From CAZWDO01 sp964632485 [NCBI: uncultured bacterium] (GTDB lineage: Bacteria > JAGOEH01), in assembly GCA_964632485.1 (NCBI GenBank), contig CAZWDO010000028.1, positions 382 through 40,827 of the forward strand: a stretch of 40,446 nt of DNA, written 5' to 3'. Under the pieces are notes generated by a model. It worked only from the letters and a program-made list of their open reading frames with translations, did not search any database and had not been told where the DNA came from. Positions 16,817-24,386 of this stretch are shown here, piece by piece (the stretch's first letter is position 1; the number at the start of each line of letters is the position of its first letter). The position numbers and the translations under genes were made by a program.

Positions 16817-17937
16817 TTCTCTCCCTCCTGAGCCTGAACAGGCAATACATGTCGTGTTATATTCAACAAAACTCCGATTCCAATCATATTGACCAACATG
16901 GCGCTACCCCCGAAACTGATAAAAGGCAGCGTCAATCCTTTCGTGGGCAAGAGAGCGGAAACCACGCCCAGGTTGACCACGGCATAGATTGAAATCATTA
17001 CAACAATCCCGCCGGCTAATAAATAACCGAAAAGGTCGGGAATCGACTTCGCAATTTTAAAACCACGATATAATAAAAGAACAAATAGCATCATCACAAA
17101 TAAAGTCCCAATATACCCGACTTCTTCAGAAAAAATAGAAAATACAAAATCCGTATGCGGTTCCGGTAGATAAAACATCTTTTGACTACTCTGTCCTATC
17201 CCGCAACCAAATAGTCCCCCTTTGCCAATGCTGATCAGAGATTGATTGATCTGATAGCCGATTCCGGTGGGGTCGTGTTCGGGATTTAAAAAAACCAGCA
17301 TCCGTTTCCAGCGATAAGGTTCCTTCCAAACCAGATACCCGGCCAGCGGTAAAAAGGATAAGGCCGTCATCAATAGATACCGTTTGGGAACGCCGGATAG
17401 AAACATCATCGTAACAGCAATCAAACCGATCGCGGTAGCAGTTCCGAAATCCGGCTGTTTGAGAATCAGCAGAAATCCCAGGCCCGTAACCAGCATATAG
17501 GGCAGGTAAACATTGCCGAAAGAACGGATTTGCCATTGTTTACGCGTTAATCCGTCCGCCAGATACAAAATCAAGGAGAGTTTAAAAAACTCCGAAGGCT
17601 GAACATTAACAAAGCCCAGGTTCACCCAGCGATACGTATTGCGGATACTGGAACCAATGCCGATTTTAGGCAAAAAAGCCAGGATTAAGCCGATGAATGC
17701 GATTCCGAGAATCAAACCGGTACGCTGTTGATACCAATGGTAATCCACCCGCGAAAAAATAAGCAAGAGGATAAAACCGGTCATTAATTTAATAAAATGG
17801 TTGAATACATAATAATTCGTATTAGAAGATATGGCCGAACCGGCGCTATAGACCATGACAACGCCAATGGCGCACAGAATAAACACGATCACCAGAATGA
17901 AGTAATCAATAACGCCCCGGTCATCCCTCTTGATCAT
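16813..17937 (-). CDS. ftsW: SEDS peptidoglycan glycosyltransferase FtsW
   Basis: 374 residues with about ten transmembrane helices. SEDS features: VVMVYSAGSAI, the LGFVNVQPSEFFKLSLI loop, KQPDFGTA, and GGLFGCGIGQSSQKMFYLPEPHTDFVFSIFSEE followed by the C-terminal PFISFGGSAMLVNMIGIG (cited as separate motifs; the second is read in two pieces). With FtsI it polymerises lipid II at the septum. It overlaps murF by four bases. A RodA identity is disfavoured by its place in the dcw operon. Confidence 0.96.
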   Translation of the reverse strand: MIKRDDRGVIDYFILVIVFILCAIGVVMVYSAGSAISSNTNYYVFNHFIKLMTGFILLLIFSRVDYHWYQQRTGLILGIAFIGLILAFLPKIGIGSSIRNTYRWVNLGFVNVQPSEFFKLSLILYLADGLTRKQWQIRSFGNVYLPYMLVTGLGFLLILKQPDFGTATAIGLIAVTMMFLSGVPKRYLLMTALSFLPLAGYLVWKEPYRWKRMLVFLNPEHDPTGIGYQINQSLISIGKGGLFGCGIGQSSQKMFYLPEPHTDFVFSIFSEEVGYIGTLFVMMLFVLLLYRGFKIAKSIPDLFGYLLAGGIVVMISIYAVVNLGVVSALLPTKGLTLPFISFGGSAMLVNMIGIGVLLNITRHVLPVQAQEGEK

Positions 17938-19286
17938 TGAACCATCTCCTTGAAAATCGTTTCCAATGCCATGCCGCGAGATCCTTTAACGAGCGCCCAA
18001 TCACCGACGGCCACCAGCAGCATTAATTCCCGAGTCAGCAATTCCTTGTTGGAGAAATGCTCAACCCGGCCCAAACAGGAATTGAGTTTGACGGCTAAAT
18101 GCTTCATCATCGGGCCATAGAGAAAAATGGCTTTGATGCGATCCTTCATCGCTAGAATTGGTTTCGCCAGCTCCTCATGAAGTTCACGCGAACGGCTTCC
18201 CAGCTCGAGCATATCCCCTAAAACCAGAATAATATGCCTGCCCAGGGGGGGCGCTTGTCGGGAAATGGCATCCAAAGCAAAAAGCATTGAGTTGGGATTC
18301 GCATTATAACAATCATCAATGATGGTTAATCCTCCATGTTCGCGAATATTCATCCGTCTTCCGGGGAACTTGAAATTTTCCAGGGCGCGGCCAATCTGCT
18401 CCGGGGCGAACCCCAATTCACAAGCAGTGATAATTGCCGCCGTGAGATTCGCCGGCCAGGGGAAATAATCACGTGGCATTATATAACGAAATCCGTTAAT
18501 TTCCACTCCATTACCCAAATCGGTAAAAGAGATCAGTGAGTCGCTCCCGCTTTGGGCGCCGTAATAAATTGTTTTACCGGCTTTATTCCGGGCTGAAGCG
18601 CAAAACAGCCATCGATTGTCGCCATTGAGAACAGCAATGGATGGCGCTTGCAGATGGTCCAATAAACTAATTTTTTCAACAGCCACCTGGTCGATATCAT
18701 GAAAAAACTCCAGATGACCGGCTCCAACCTCTGTAATAATCGCAAATTGTGGCTGGACTAATTCGGCTAATTCAGCGATTTCCCCCGGATGATTCGTACC
18801 GAGCTCTAAAATGGCCACTTCCGTTTCTTCCGGTATCGATAACAGGGAATGGACCACACCCAGCTTATTGTTATAGTTTTTATAAGTCGCAAAGGTACGC
18901 CTATAGGGTTGCGCGATAGCGGCAAGGATTTCCTTGGTAGTTGTTTTTCCCACCGTTCCGGTGATAGCAACCCAGGCTTTAAGCGAAAGCTTTTGGCGAT
19001 AGATACGGGCCATATCCGTAATAAATTCAAATGGATCAGCCACGCGGATGAGGCGGGTTTCATCGATTTCGTCTTCGCGGACATACAAAACGTCCACAAT
19101 AGCGGCACAGGCGCCCTGATTAAATGCCGACCTCAGAAATTGATGGCCATCATTGGCTTCTCCACGAAGGGCGACAAAAATCTGCCCCGGTTGCAGCAAA
19201 CGGCTATCGAAATGCAAGCCATTGAACGGCAGTGAAGCAAGAGAATCCGACAAAAGATGGGATGGAATCAATTCATGGAGTTGCAT
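17934..19286 (-). CDS. murF: UDP-MurNAc-tripeptide:D-Ala-D-Ala ligase MurF
   Basis: 450 residues. Mur ligase family with the P-loop TGTVGKTTTKE (the TTKE ending marks MurF rather than MurE), LELGTNHPGEI, YNANPNSM, and GDMLELGSRSRELHEE, the MurF signature. It adds D-Ala-D-Ala to the stem peptide in the cytoplasm. SD TAGGAG lies before the start, 8 bases after ftsI. It is the only mur gene in the cluster: murE, mraY and murD, which normally flank murF, are missing here. Confidence 0.97.
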   Translation of the reverse strand: MQLHELIPSHLLSDSLASLPFNGLHFDSRLLQPGQIFVALRGEANDGHQFLRSAFNQGACAAIVDVLYVREDEIDETRLIRVADPFEFITDMARIYRQKLSLKAWVAITGTVGKTTTKEILAAIAQPYRRTFATYKNYNNKLGVVHSLLSIPEETEVAILELGTNHPGEIAELAELVQPQFAIITEVGAGHLEFFHDIDQVAVEKISLLDHLQAPSIAVLNGDNRWLFCASARNKAGKTIYYGAQSGSDSLISFTDLGNGVEINGFRYIMPRDYFPWPANLTAAIITACELGFAPEQIGRALENFKFPGRRMNIREHGGLTIIDDCYNANPNSMLFALDAISRQAPPLGRHIILVLGDMLELGSRSRELHEELAKPILAMKDRIKAIFLYGPMMKHLAVKLNSCLGRVEHFSNKELLTRELMLLVAVGDWALVKGSRGMALETIFKEMVQ

Positions 19287-19294
19287 CGGCGCTC

Positions 19295-21355
19295 CTAAGG
19301 CTCACAGGTGTAAATTTTACGGTTTTGGTTCTGGCTTTTCAATTTAGGTCGGGATGGACGGGCATAAAATACCACTCGGCGTCCTTTGAGAATCCGGCTA
19401 TCGGGAAGAGGCGATTGATCCGTAACCAAACCCGCGCCGACATTACCGCGAACAGGAATCAATCCCATCTGCTCGCAAATCTGGAATGCTTCATTCAAGG
19501 GAGTTTTCCTGAAATCGGGCATACGAATAGTATCCCCATTCATAAATTCCGCGATATCATAGTGGGTCGTATCAATTCCCTTGTTTTTTTCGAGTGGAAT
19601 AACGAGTTGTTTTTCAACGATATAACGTTCAAGTTCATTGTCGGTAAGCGCATAAATCCGCTGAAAAACATTGCGGAAAACGGGACCGGCCGTCAAACCG
19701 CCCGAATTACTGGCTTGTTGGGGATTTTTAATGATAATCAAACAGCTATAGATCGGATCGTCAGCCGGCAAAAAACCGACAAAACTCGGAATAGTCGCCT
19801 GCCGTTCATATTCGCCTGTTACCGGATTCACGTATTGAGCCGTACCCGTTTTCCCGGCGACCGGGATATAATCGAGCATAGCCTGACGTCCGGTTCCTTC
19901 ATTGACCACGGCCACTAAATGCTGCCGGACTTTTAACACCGTTGCCGGATCGACAATTTGTCGGATTTTTGTCAGATAATATTGCTGTAACACGTTCCGG
20001 TCATCATTTTCAATCCGCTCAATGATAATCGGTTCATACAAAACGCCATCCCGGGCCAGGGCGTTATACGCATTGATCAATTGGATCGGAGTGACCGCCA
20101 ATTCCTGGCCAATAGACATCGTGGCTTTGGAACGAAGCGACCATTTATCCGGGGAGCGGACCAGTCCGTCGGCTTCACCCGGTAATGCGATACCCGATTG
20201 CATGCCAAAGCCGAAGCGCTTGATATATTCATAAAATTTTTTACTCTCTAAGCGTTCGCTGACCTTGATAATTCCTACATTCGAACTGTATTGAATGATC
20301 TCTTTGAGGGAAAGCCAGCCATATCCTTTACCGTCGCGAATAATGTCGGTACCGATTTGAATCTCGCCCTGATTGGCAAAGATGAGATCATTATCCCCGA
20401 TAACTTTTTCCTGAAGAGCGGCGGAGGCGGCTACGATTTTGAAGGTGCTCCCCGGTTCATAGATATCGGTAATCGCCCGGTTGCGGCTATTATCGTTTTT
20501 TACGACACGAGGAAACTTATTGGGATCAAAAATGGGCACATTGGCCATGGCAATCACTTCATTTTTTCTGACATCCATGATGATACCAATCGCCAGTTCC
20601 GCTTTGAACTTATTGATAGCCTGGATCAGCTCATCCTCCAGAATTTGCTGCATATCGATATCAATCGTCGTGTAAAGATTGCAGCCATTGCGGGGTTCTT
20701 TTCTGATACGACCCGGCAATTCATAAAAGCGCTGGTTTTCACCCAGTTTGCCGTCTCGCAAAACCAGACGATATCCTTTTTCGCCAGCCAACAGCGAATC
20801 GAATTTATATTCAATACCTTCAATCCCCCGATTGTCGATATCAGTATAGCCAACGACCTGAGACGCCAGGCCTTCATACGGATAGTAACGCACATCTTCT
20901 TCTTCGCGATAGATGCCGGCCAGTTCAAAAGCGTCGATTTTCGCCGCGACGTCTTCACTGACCTTCCTCGCTAAATAGATATAGTTTTTCCGTTTATCCA
21001 TTTCTTTTAGAATTTCTTTGGGTTCTTTCCCGATCAATTTACCAAACACCTGGGCCACCCGGCTGCGGTTGGTCATCTGATGGGGAATACCAAAATAGGT
21101 ATAACGGCGCAGATTAAGCGCCAATGGGCGGCCATGCCGATCGAAAATCCCCCCGCGGCGCGGTATCATTTCATTTTCTACCAGAGCTTGCTGATTCGCT
21201 TTTTGCAAAAAATAGCGATGGCGAACAATCTGGATAATAAAAAAATGAATCGCCAGCGCGACCCACATCCCTAAAAACAGAAAAAGCACCAGTTTCAGGT
21301 TACGGATATGGTCGCGGGAAGTTTTGAATACAGTTTGCTTAAACGGCTGGCCCAT
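19295..21355 (-). CDS. ftsI: Septal peptidoglycan transpeptidase FtsI (PBP3 type) with PASTA domain
   Basis: 686 residues. One transmembrane helix at ~22-44, a PBP dimerisation domain (RRGGIFDRHGRPLA near residue 67), and the transpeptidase domain with the three active-site motifs: STFK (PGSTFKIVAAS, ~300), SSN (YSSNVGI, ~360) and KTGT (VAGKTGTAQY, ~500). The last ~60 residues (MPDFRKTPLNEAFQICEQMG, then TDQSPLPDSRI) are a PASTA domain, a feature of Gram-positive and some diderm division PBPs, not of E. coli FtsI. It cross-links septal peptidoglycan with FtsW. It follows ftsL by 13 bases. Confidence 0.97.
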   Translation of the reverse strand: MGQPFKQTVFKTSRDHIRNLKLVLFLFLGMWVALAIHFFIIQIVRHRYFLQKANQQALVENEMIPRRGGIFDRHGRPLALNLRRYTYFGIPHQMTNRSRVAQVFGKLIGKEPKEILKEMDKRKNYIYLARKVSEDVAAKIDAFELAGIYREEEDVRYYPYEGLASQVVGYTDIDNRGIEGIEYKFDSLLAGEKGYRLVLRDGKLGENQRFYELPGRIRKEPRNGCNLYTTIDIDMQQILEDELIQAINKFKAELAIGIIMDVRKNEVIAMANVPIFDPNKFPRVVKNDNSRNRAITDIYEPGSTFKIVAASAALQEKVIGDNDLIFANQGEIQIGTDIIRDGKGYGWLSLKEIIQYSSNVGIIKVSERLESKKFYEYIKRFGFGMQSGIALPGEADGLVRSPDKWSLRSKATMSIGQELAVTPIQLINAYNALARDGVLYEPIIIERIENDDRNVLQQYYLTKIRQIVDPATVLKVRQHLVAVVNEGTGRQAMLDYIPVAGKTGTAQYVNPVTGEYERQATIPSFVGFLPADDPIYSCLIIIKNPQQASNSGGLTAGPVFRNVFQRIYALTDNELERYIVEKQLVIPLEKNKGIDTTHYDIAEFMNGDTIRMPDFRKTPLNEAFQICEQMGLIPVRGNVGAGLVTDQSPLPDSRILKGRRVVFYARPSRPKLKSQNQNRKIYTCEP

Positions 21356-21368
21356 GGTTTAGAATTTC

Positions 21369-21644
21369 CTATAGTTTCGCAAAATATTCACTGCTGATTT
21401 TGGATTCCGGCGTATAAATGGTAATTTGATTCATAGTCGGGAATACCATGTGAAACCGATCTCGGGCAAAATCGGCAATACGACGGTGCGATAACAGTTT
21501 TTGAACATCCACATACAACCGGCCGTTTTCTTTGTACAAAGAAGTAACCGTACGGCGAATCTGCCCCAATTCCCAGGATTTCTGACAAATTGAGACGTGG
21601 TTGTACACCTGCAGGAGCAGAAGAGAAAGTAGAAAAAACACCAT
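21369..21644 (-). CDS. ftsL: FtsL-like division protein
   Basis: 91 residues from the only in-frame ATG (21644); no SD is seen. A hydrophobic segment starts right at residue 2 (VFFLLSLLLLQVYNHV), followed by a helical heptad-like stretch (LGQIRRTVTSLYKENGRLYVDVQKL) and a C-terminal RIADFARDRFHMVFP, the usual FtsL ending. The position between rsmH and ftsI is that of ftsL. The normal basic cytoplasmic tail is missing: an in-frame TGA lies three codons upstream (21654-21656), while a basic 34-codon peptide is encoded just before in another frame (21664-21768). An ATT at 21653 would lengthen the membrane segment. Confidence 0.75.
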   Translation of the reverse strand: MVFFLLSLLLLQVYNHVSICQKSWELGQIRRTVTSLYKENGRLYVDVQKLLSHRRIADFARDRFHMVFPTMNQITIYTPESKISSEYFAKL

Positions 21645-21663
21645 AAAGACAATTCATTTGAAA

Positions 21664-21768
21664 TCAAGGTAGAATACGGCGGTAGGGAAACTGTACGGGT
21701 TCAATCAATCGTTTGGCGTAATCAAGATTTTTGTTTCGCTTCGGGCGGTAATGATAGGAATAGACCAT
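21664..21768 (-). CDS. 34-codon ORF between rsmH and ftsL (possible detached FtsL N-terminus or leader peptide)
   Basis: The start ATG (21768) shares its A with the rsmH stop (TGATG) and has the best SD of the region (AAGGAGGAGT, two bases before ATG by spacing TG). The peptide begins MVYSYHYRPKRNKNLDYAKR and ends EPVQFPYRRILP, then TGA. This basic, soluble stretch is just what the cytoplasmic end of an FtsL protein looks like. No single base change joins it to the ftsL frame: its own stop is at 21664-21666, and the ftsL frame has TGA at 21654-21656. So it is either a real leader that brings ribosomes to ftsL (restart 20 bases later) or the remains of the N-terminus after at least two changes. 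Confidence 0.5.
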   Translation of the reverse strand: MVYSYHYRPKRNKNLDYAKRLIEPVQFPYRRILP

Positions 21769-22700
21769 CAACTCCTCCTTATTTTTTGGGCAGCGCGCAG
21801 TCGAGCGCTGCGGGCGCGGGGATTGGATTCAATTTCTTTATCGGAAGGAACAATCGAACGTTTTGTCAATACTTTTAGCTCAGCCCGGTGCCCACATTGA
21901 CAAACGGGAATTCGCGGCGGACAGAGACAGTCCTGACTCTCCTGGAAAAAAAACTGTTTGACCAAACGGTCTTCCAGTGAGTGATAACTGATGATAGCGA
22001 CAACTCCGTCGGGCGCCAGTAAAGGGACCACCGATTTTAACAACCGTTGAAGGTTTAATAATTCCTGATTCACTTCAATACGCAGCGCCTGAAATAGCTT
22101 TGCCAGTGATTGTTGCTGTTTCCGACCAAAGAGGAAAGGCTTGGCAATCGCAATCAGATCGCCGGCGCTTTCAATCGGCGCCTCGAGCCGTGATTGTACA
22201 ATCGCATCGGCTAAGCGTCCCGATGGAGTTAATTCGCCATTCTCACGAAAGACGCGAGCCAACTCAGCCCGGGTATAGGTTCTCAAAATATCGCGGGCCT
22301 GACGGCCACTCATGCCAAAATCCATATTCAAAGGCGCCTGGCTGTCGGCAAACGAAAAACCCTTTTCGCGTTCATCCAACTGATGCGAAGAAACACCTAA
22401 GTCCAATATTATTCCATTGATTTGCGCAATTTGAAGACGCGCTAAATTTTCACCCAGATCCGCATAATTGGCCTTGATCAGAGTTGCCTGGGGGATAGAA
22501 CGGAAACGCTCCTCACAAAAATCGAGGGCATCCTGATCCTGATCAAAAGCAATCAGACGCCCGCTCGCGGACAAATTGCGGGCGATCGCTAAACTGTGTC
22601 CCCCACCGCCTAACGTTCCATCAACATAAATACCTTCAGGAATAATTGATAAATAATGGATGATCGTATCGGACATGACCGGATTATGATAGTCCTGCAT
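21768..22700 (-). CDS. rsmH: 16S rRNA m4C1402 methyltransferase RsmH (MraW)
   Basis: 310 residues from the ATG at 22700 (AAGGGA eight bases upstream); a longer frame to 22772 would lie inside the upstream gene and adds non-family residues. It has the family start HNPVM, the SAM site DGTLGGGGHS, FDQDQDAL, the LDLGVSSHQLDE motif, PLNMDF, ALRIEVN, and IISYHSLEDR. It methylates N4 of C1402 in the 16S rRNA decoding centre. It overlaps the STAS-like gene by 17 bases and hands on to the 34-codon ORF by a TGATG junction. Confidence 0.98.
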   Translation of the reverse strand: MQDYHNPVMSDTIIHYLSIIPEGIYVDGTLGGGGHSLAIARNLSASGRLIAFDQDQDALDFCEERFRSIPQATLIKANYADLGENLARLQIAQINGIILDLGVSSHQLDEREKGFSFADSQAPLNMDFGMSGRQARDILRTYTRAELARVFRENGELTPSGRLADAIVQSRLEAPIESAGDLIAIAKPFLFGRKQQQSLAKLFQALRIEVNQELLNLQRLLKSVVPLLAPDGVVAIISYHSLEDRLVKQFFFQESQDCLCPPRIPVCQCGHRAELKVLTKRSIVPSDKEIESNPRARSARLRAAQKIRRS

Positions 22701-23001
22701 ATTCGCTTTCCCTTGAGTGAACCAGTTGCCAGCCTCCCGCCGCAAAACGCATGATCTGGGCAACATAGGCATTAATATTTCTAAAGATCACAATTTGACG
22801 GCCGCGCATCGCATCAGTTGATAAATCCAGGAGAACCTGCGCCGCTTGATAATGAATATGCAGGGTCCTTCCAAAATCCAAAACTATCCTGCTTCCTACC
22901 GGCTGCTTTTTATACCAATGAATAAGATGTTCCGCATCCTTGAGAGATACTACGGAAGGTAAAACAATAGAATTCGAATCGGCTCGACGGATAATTTTCA
23001 C
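22684..23001 (-). CDS. STAS-like protein inserted in the dcw operon
   Basis: 105 residues, GTG start with AGGAG five bases upstream. The middle reads like a STAS (anti-sigma-factor antagonist) fold: SRIVLDFGRTLHIHYQAAQV (strand, then the loop that in SpoIIAA holds the phosphorylated Ser), LLDLSTDAMRGRQIVIFRNIN, and a final helix VAQIMRFAAGGW. The usual D-S-S/T phosphosite is not obvious (HYQ sits there), so it may be a non-phosphorylated STAS protein. It lies between mraZ (8 bases upstream) and rsmH (17-base overlap), a place where I know of no standard gene. Function unknown; structure-based family call is tentative. Confidence 0.6.
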   Translation of the reverse strand: MKIIRRADSNSIVLPSVVSLKDAEHLIHWYKKQPVGSRIVLDFGRTLHIHYQAAQVLLDLSTDAMRGRQIVIFRNINAYVAQIMRFAAGGWQLVHSRESEYAGLS

Positions 23002-23009
23002 AACAACTC

Positions 23010-23462
23010 CTAAAATTCAAAAGCAAATTCCTCGGATAAAAGAGGAATATCATTTTCAGTCGATTTCATATAATCCTGATACACGGTGGGATTCCAGATC
23101 AGAATACGATTAATATCACCGACAACTACAACCTTGGTTTCACTCGCTTCCCGATCCAGCGACAGAAAATCAATAAACCCGGCATTGAGATTGATTCTTC
23201 CCTGCTTGTCAAGTTCAACCGTATCCGCGCTGCCCACAATAAATGTACGCAAACGCCGCGCCTGCGGATTAGACTGAGGCAGTTTCATCAACTTCTCCAA
23301 TTGCTCACCCCAGGCTTGGGTAGGATATACATACAGGCATGGGTCAAGGCCGCGCGTAACCGTAACTTCATTATCTTCAATCAAACGACGAAGTTTGGCA
23401 GGTACCGCCACCCGGCCTTTCTCATCAAGAGAATTTGTGTAGTTGCCGTTAAAAAACTGCAT
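23010..23462 (-). CDS. mraZ: Transcriptional regulator MraZ
   Basis: 150 residues with two SpoVT/AbrB-like DNA-binding repeats: NSLDEKGRVAVPAKLRR near the start and VELDKQGRINLNAGFIDF near residue 82. Start ATG at 23462 with AAAGGA. MraZ forms a ring-shaped oligomer, binds direct repeats before its own gene, and controls the dcw operon (as a repressor in E. coli, an activator in mycoplasmas). It is the first gene of the operon, and four phased repeats lie 38-75 bases upstream. Confidence 0.97.
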   Translation of the reverse strand: MQFFNGNYTNSLDEKGRVAVPAKLRRLIEDNEVTVTRGLDPCLYVYPTQAWGEQLEKLMKLPQSNPQARRLRTFIVGSADTVELDKQGRINLNAGFIDFLSLDREASETKVVVVGDINRILIWNPTVYQDYMKSTENDIPLLSEEFAFEF

Positions 23463-23500
23463 ACCGTTTCCTTTAAAAGTTAAAACGAATTAAAGCACTT

Positions 23501-23536
23501 CCACTTTTCACCACTTTCCACCACTTTTCACCACTT
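23501..23536 (-). promoter_or_regulatory. MraZ-box array: four direct repeats with 10-bp period
   Basis: On the minus strand AAGTGG occurs four times exactly 10 bases apart (plus-strand CCACTT at 23501, 23511, 23521 and 23531), the first three spacers being TGRA-like. One repeat per helical turn fits the known MraZ sites (three or four GTGG-type repeats). It lies between the promoter region and the mraZ SD, where bound MraZ would control its own operon. A lone AAAGTGGT also occurs at 23741 on the plus strand. Confidence 0.82.
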
Positions 23537-23568
23537 ATACAATTTAAAAGATTTTAGTTTTTTGTCAA
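23535..23568 (-). promoter_or_regulatory. Probable promoter of the dcw operon
   Basis: A consensus TTGACA lies at 23563-23568 (minus). The best -10-like words, TTGTAT (23537-23542) and TATAAG (23534-23539), are 20 to 23 bases away, longer than the ideal 17, and touch the first MraZ box. A non-ideal spacer would suit an activator or a tightly controlled promoter; the exact -10 is uncertain. Confidence 0.45.
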
Positions 23569-23923
23569 GGGGTTTTTATAAAAAAAAAAACAGGTGTTGG
23601 GGAAATCGAAATATCATAAATATTTGTATAACAATGTATTATAAAATTTGAACTTTAATGTTAAACTCCTAACCGATTACATTACAGAGATATATGAAAT
23701 AGCATCAATTTTTCTATTTTTTTTTATGCCCAATGACTTAAAAGTGGTATATTATTGCAAATCAATAGGTTAAATAAAAAATAATTAATTATTTAAATTT
23801 TTCTAAGATTATTTAAAAAAATATTCATTTTGGCATTAATCAGGATTTTTTTATATCAATAAAAAAATATAAATAAATATTAATAATAATTACGTTTTTT
23901 TATCTTTTTTTTTAAAAAACCTC
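23569..23923. other. AT-rich intergenic region with no recognised gene
   Basis: About 355 bases of very AT-rich DNA with A- and T-runs between the mraZ promoter and the tRNA-Asn promoter. No ORF with an SD, no tRNA, no DnaA-box cluster and no long inverted repeat is seen. It separates two divergent transcription units. Confidence 0.6.
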
Positions 23924-23952
23924 TTGACAAATTTGTTGAATTGTATTATATT
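23924..23952 (+). promoter_or_regulatory. Promoter of tRNA-Asn
   Basis: TTGACA (23924-23929), a 17-base spacer and TATATT (23947-23952), 14 bases before the tRNA. Near-perfect sigma70 form. Confidence 0.85.
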
Positions 23953-23966
23953 TATGTTAATAACGT

Positions 23967-24039
<73 letters not shown>

Positions 24040-24043
24040 TCCA

Positions 24044-24070
24044 CCTCCCTAATTCGGGAGGTTTTTTTTT
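24044..24070 (+). terminator. Intrinsic terminator of tRNA-Asn
   Basis: CCTCCC (24044-24049) and GGGAGG (24056-24061) with a 6-base loop, followed by nine T. Confidence 0.9.
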
Positions 24071-24334
24071 ATCCAGCTAAACCATTGTTGTTACAAAGAT
24101 ATCGGATTAAAAATGATGAATGATTCTGGGCATGGAATTTATTCCATTTGCTTGTCCGGGGCATTTGCAGCTAATCTGTACACTGCGAATGGTTCTGTAC
24201 CTACCCGAAAATTAGGCGGGATATGCGTTCATGAAGCCGTGCTAAAAATTCCAAAGCGTCTCAAATTCATTTATTTTTTCAGCTTTAAATTATGCTCATC
24301 GTTAATATAAATTAATAATTTATTTAAATTAGCC
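24071..24334. other. Intergenic region, no supported gene
   Basis: Between the tRNA terminator and the XRE gene promoter. A 65-codon plus-strand frame (24113-24310) has no SD, no recognisable domain and an odd composition, so I do not call it. No hairpin or repeat of note is seen. Confidence 0.5.
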
Positions 24335-24371
24335 TTGACTTTTTAATATATTTTATACATATTTATATGTA
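24335..24371 (+). promoter_or_regulatory. Promoter with overlapping palindromic operator of the XRE gene
   Basis: TTGACT (24335-24340), 17 bases, CATATT (24358-24363). Over the -10 lies a perfect inverted repeat TACATAT-TT-ATATGTA (24356-24371). A palindrome on the -10 just before an HTH repressor gene points to self-repression. Confidence 0.6.
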
Positions 24372-24386
24372 AAACAAGGAGGGTCA

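Noticed and set aside
17934-19286. The Mur ligase as MurE or a MurE-MurF fusion
   Set aside because: TTKE P-loop and GDMLELG motifs are those of MurF, and the length is that of one Mur ligase.
20291-20974. 227-codon plus-strand ORF (and 228-codon ORF at 19232-19918)
   Set aside because: Both are antisense to ftsI, which has full PBP motifs; long shadow frames are common there.
23569-23923. AT-rich region as an origin of replication
   Set aside because: No DnaA boxes or dnaA/dnaN genes are seen; only AT-richness.
24113-24310. 65-codon plus-strand ORF after tRNA-Asn
   Set aside because: It has no SD and no domain, and an unusual composition; treated as non-coding.
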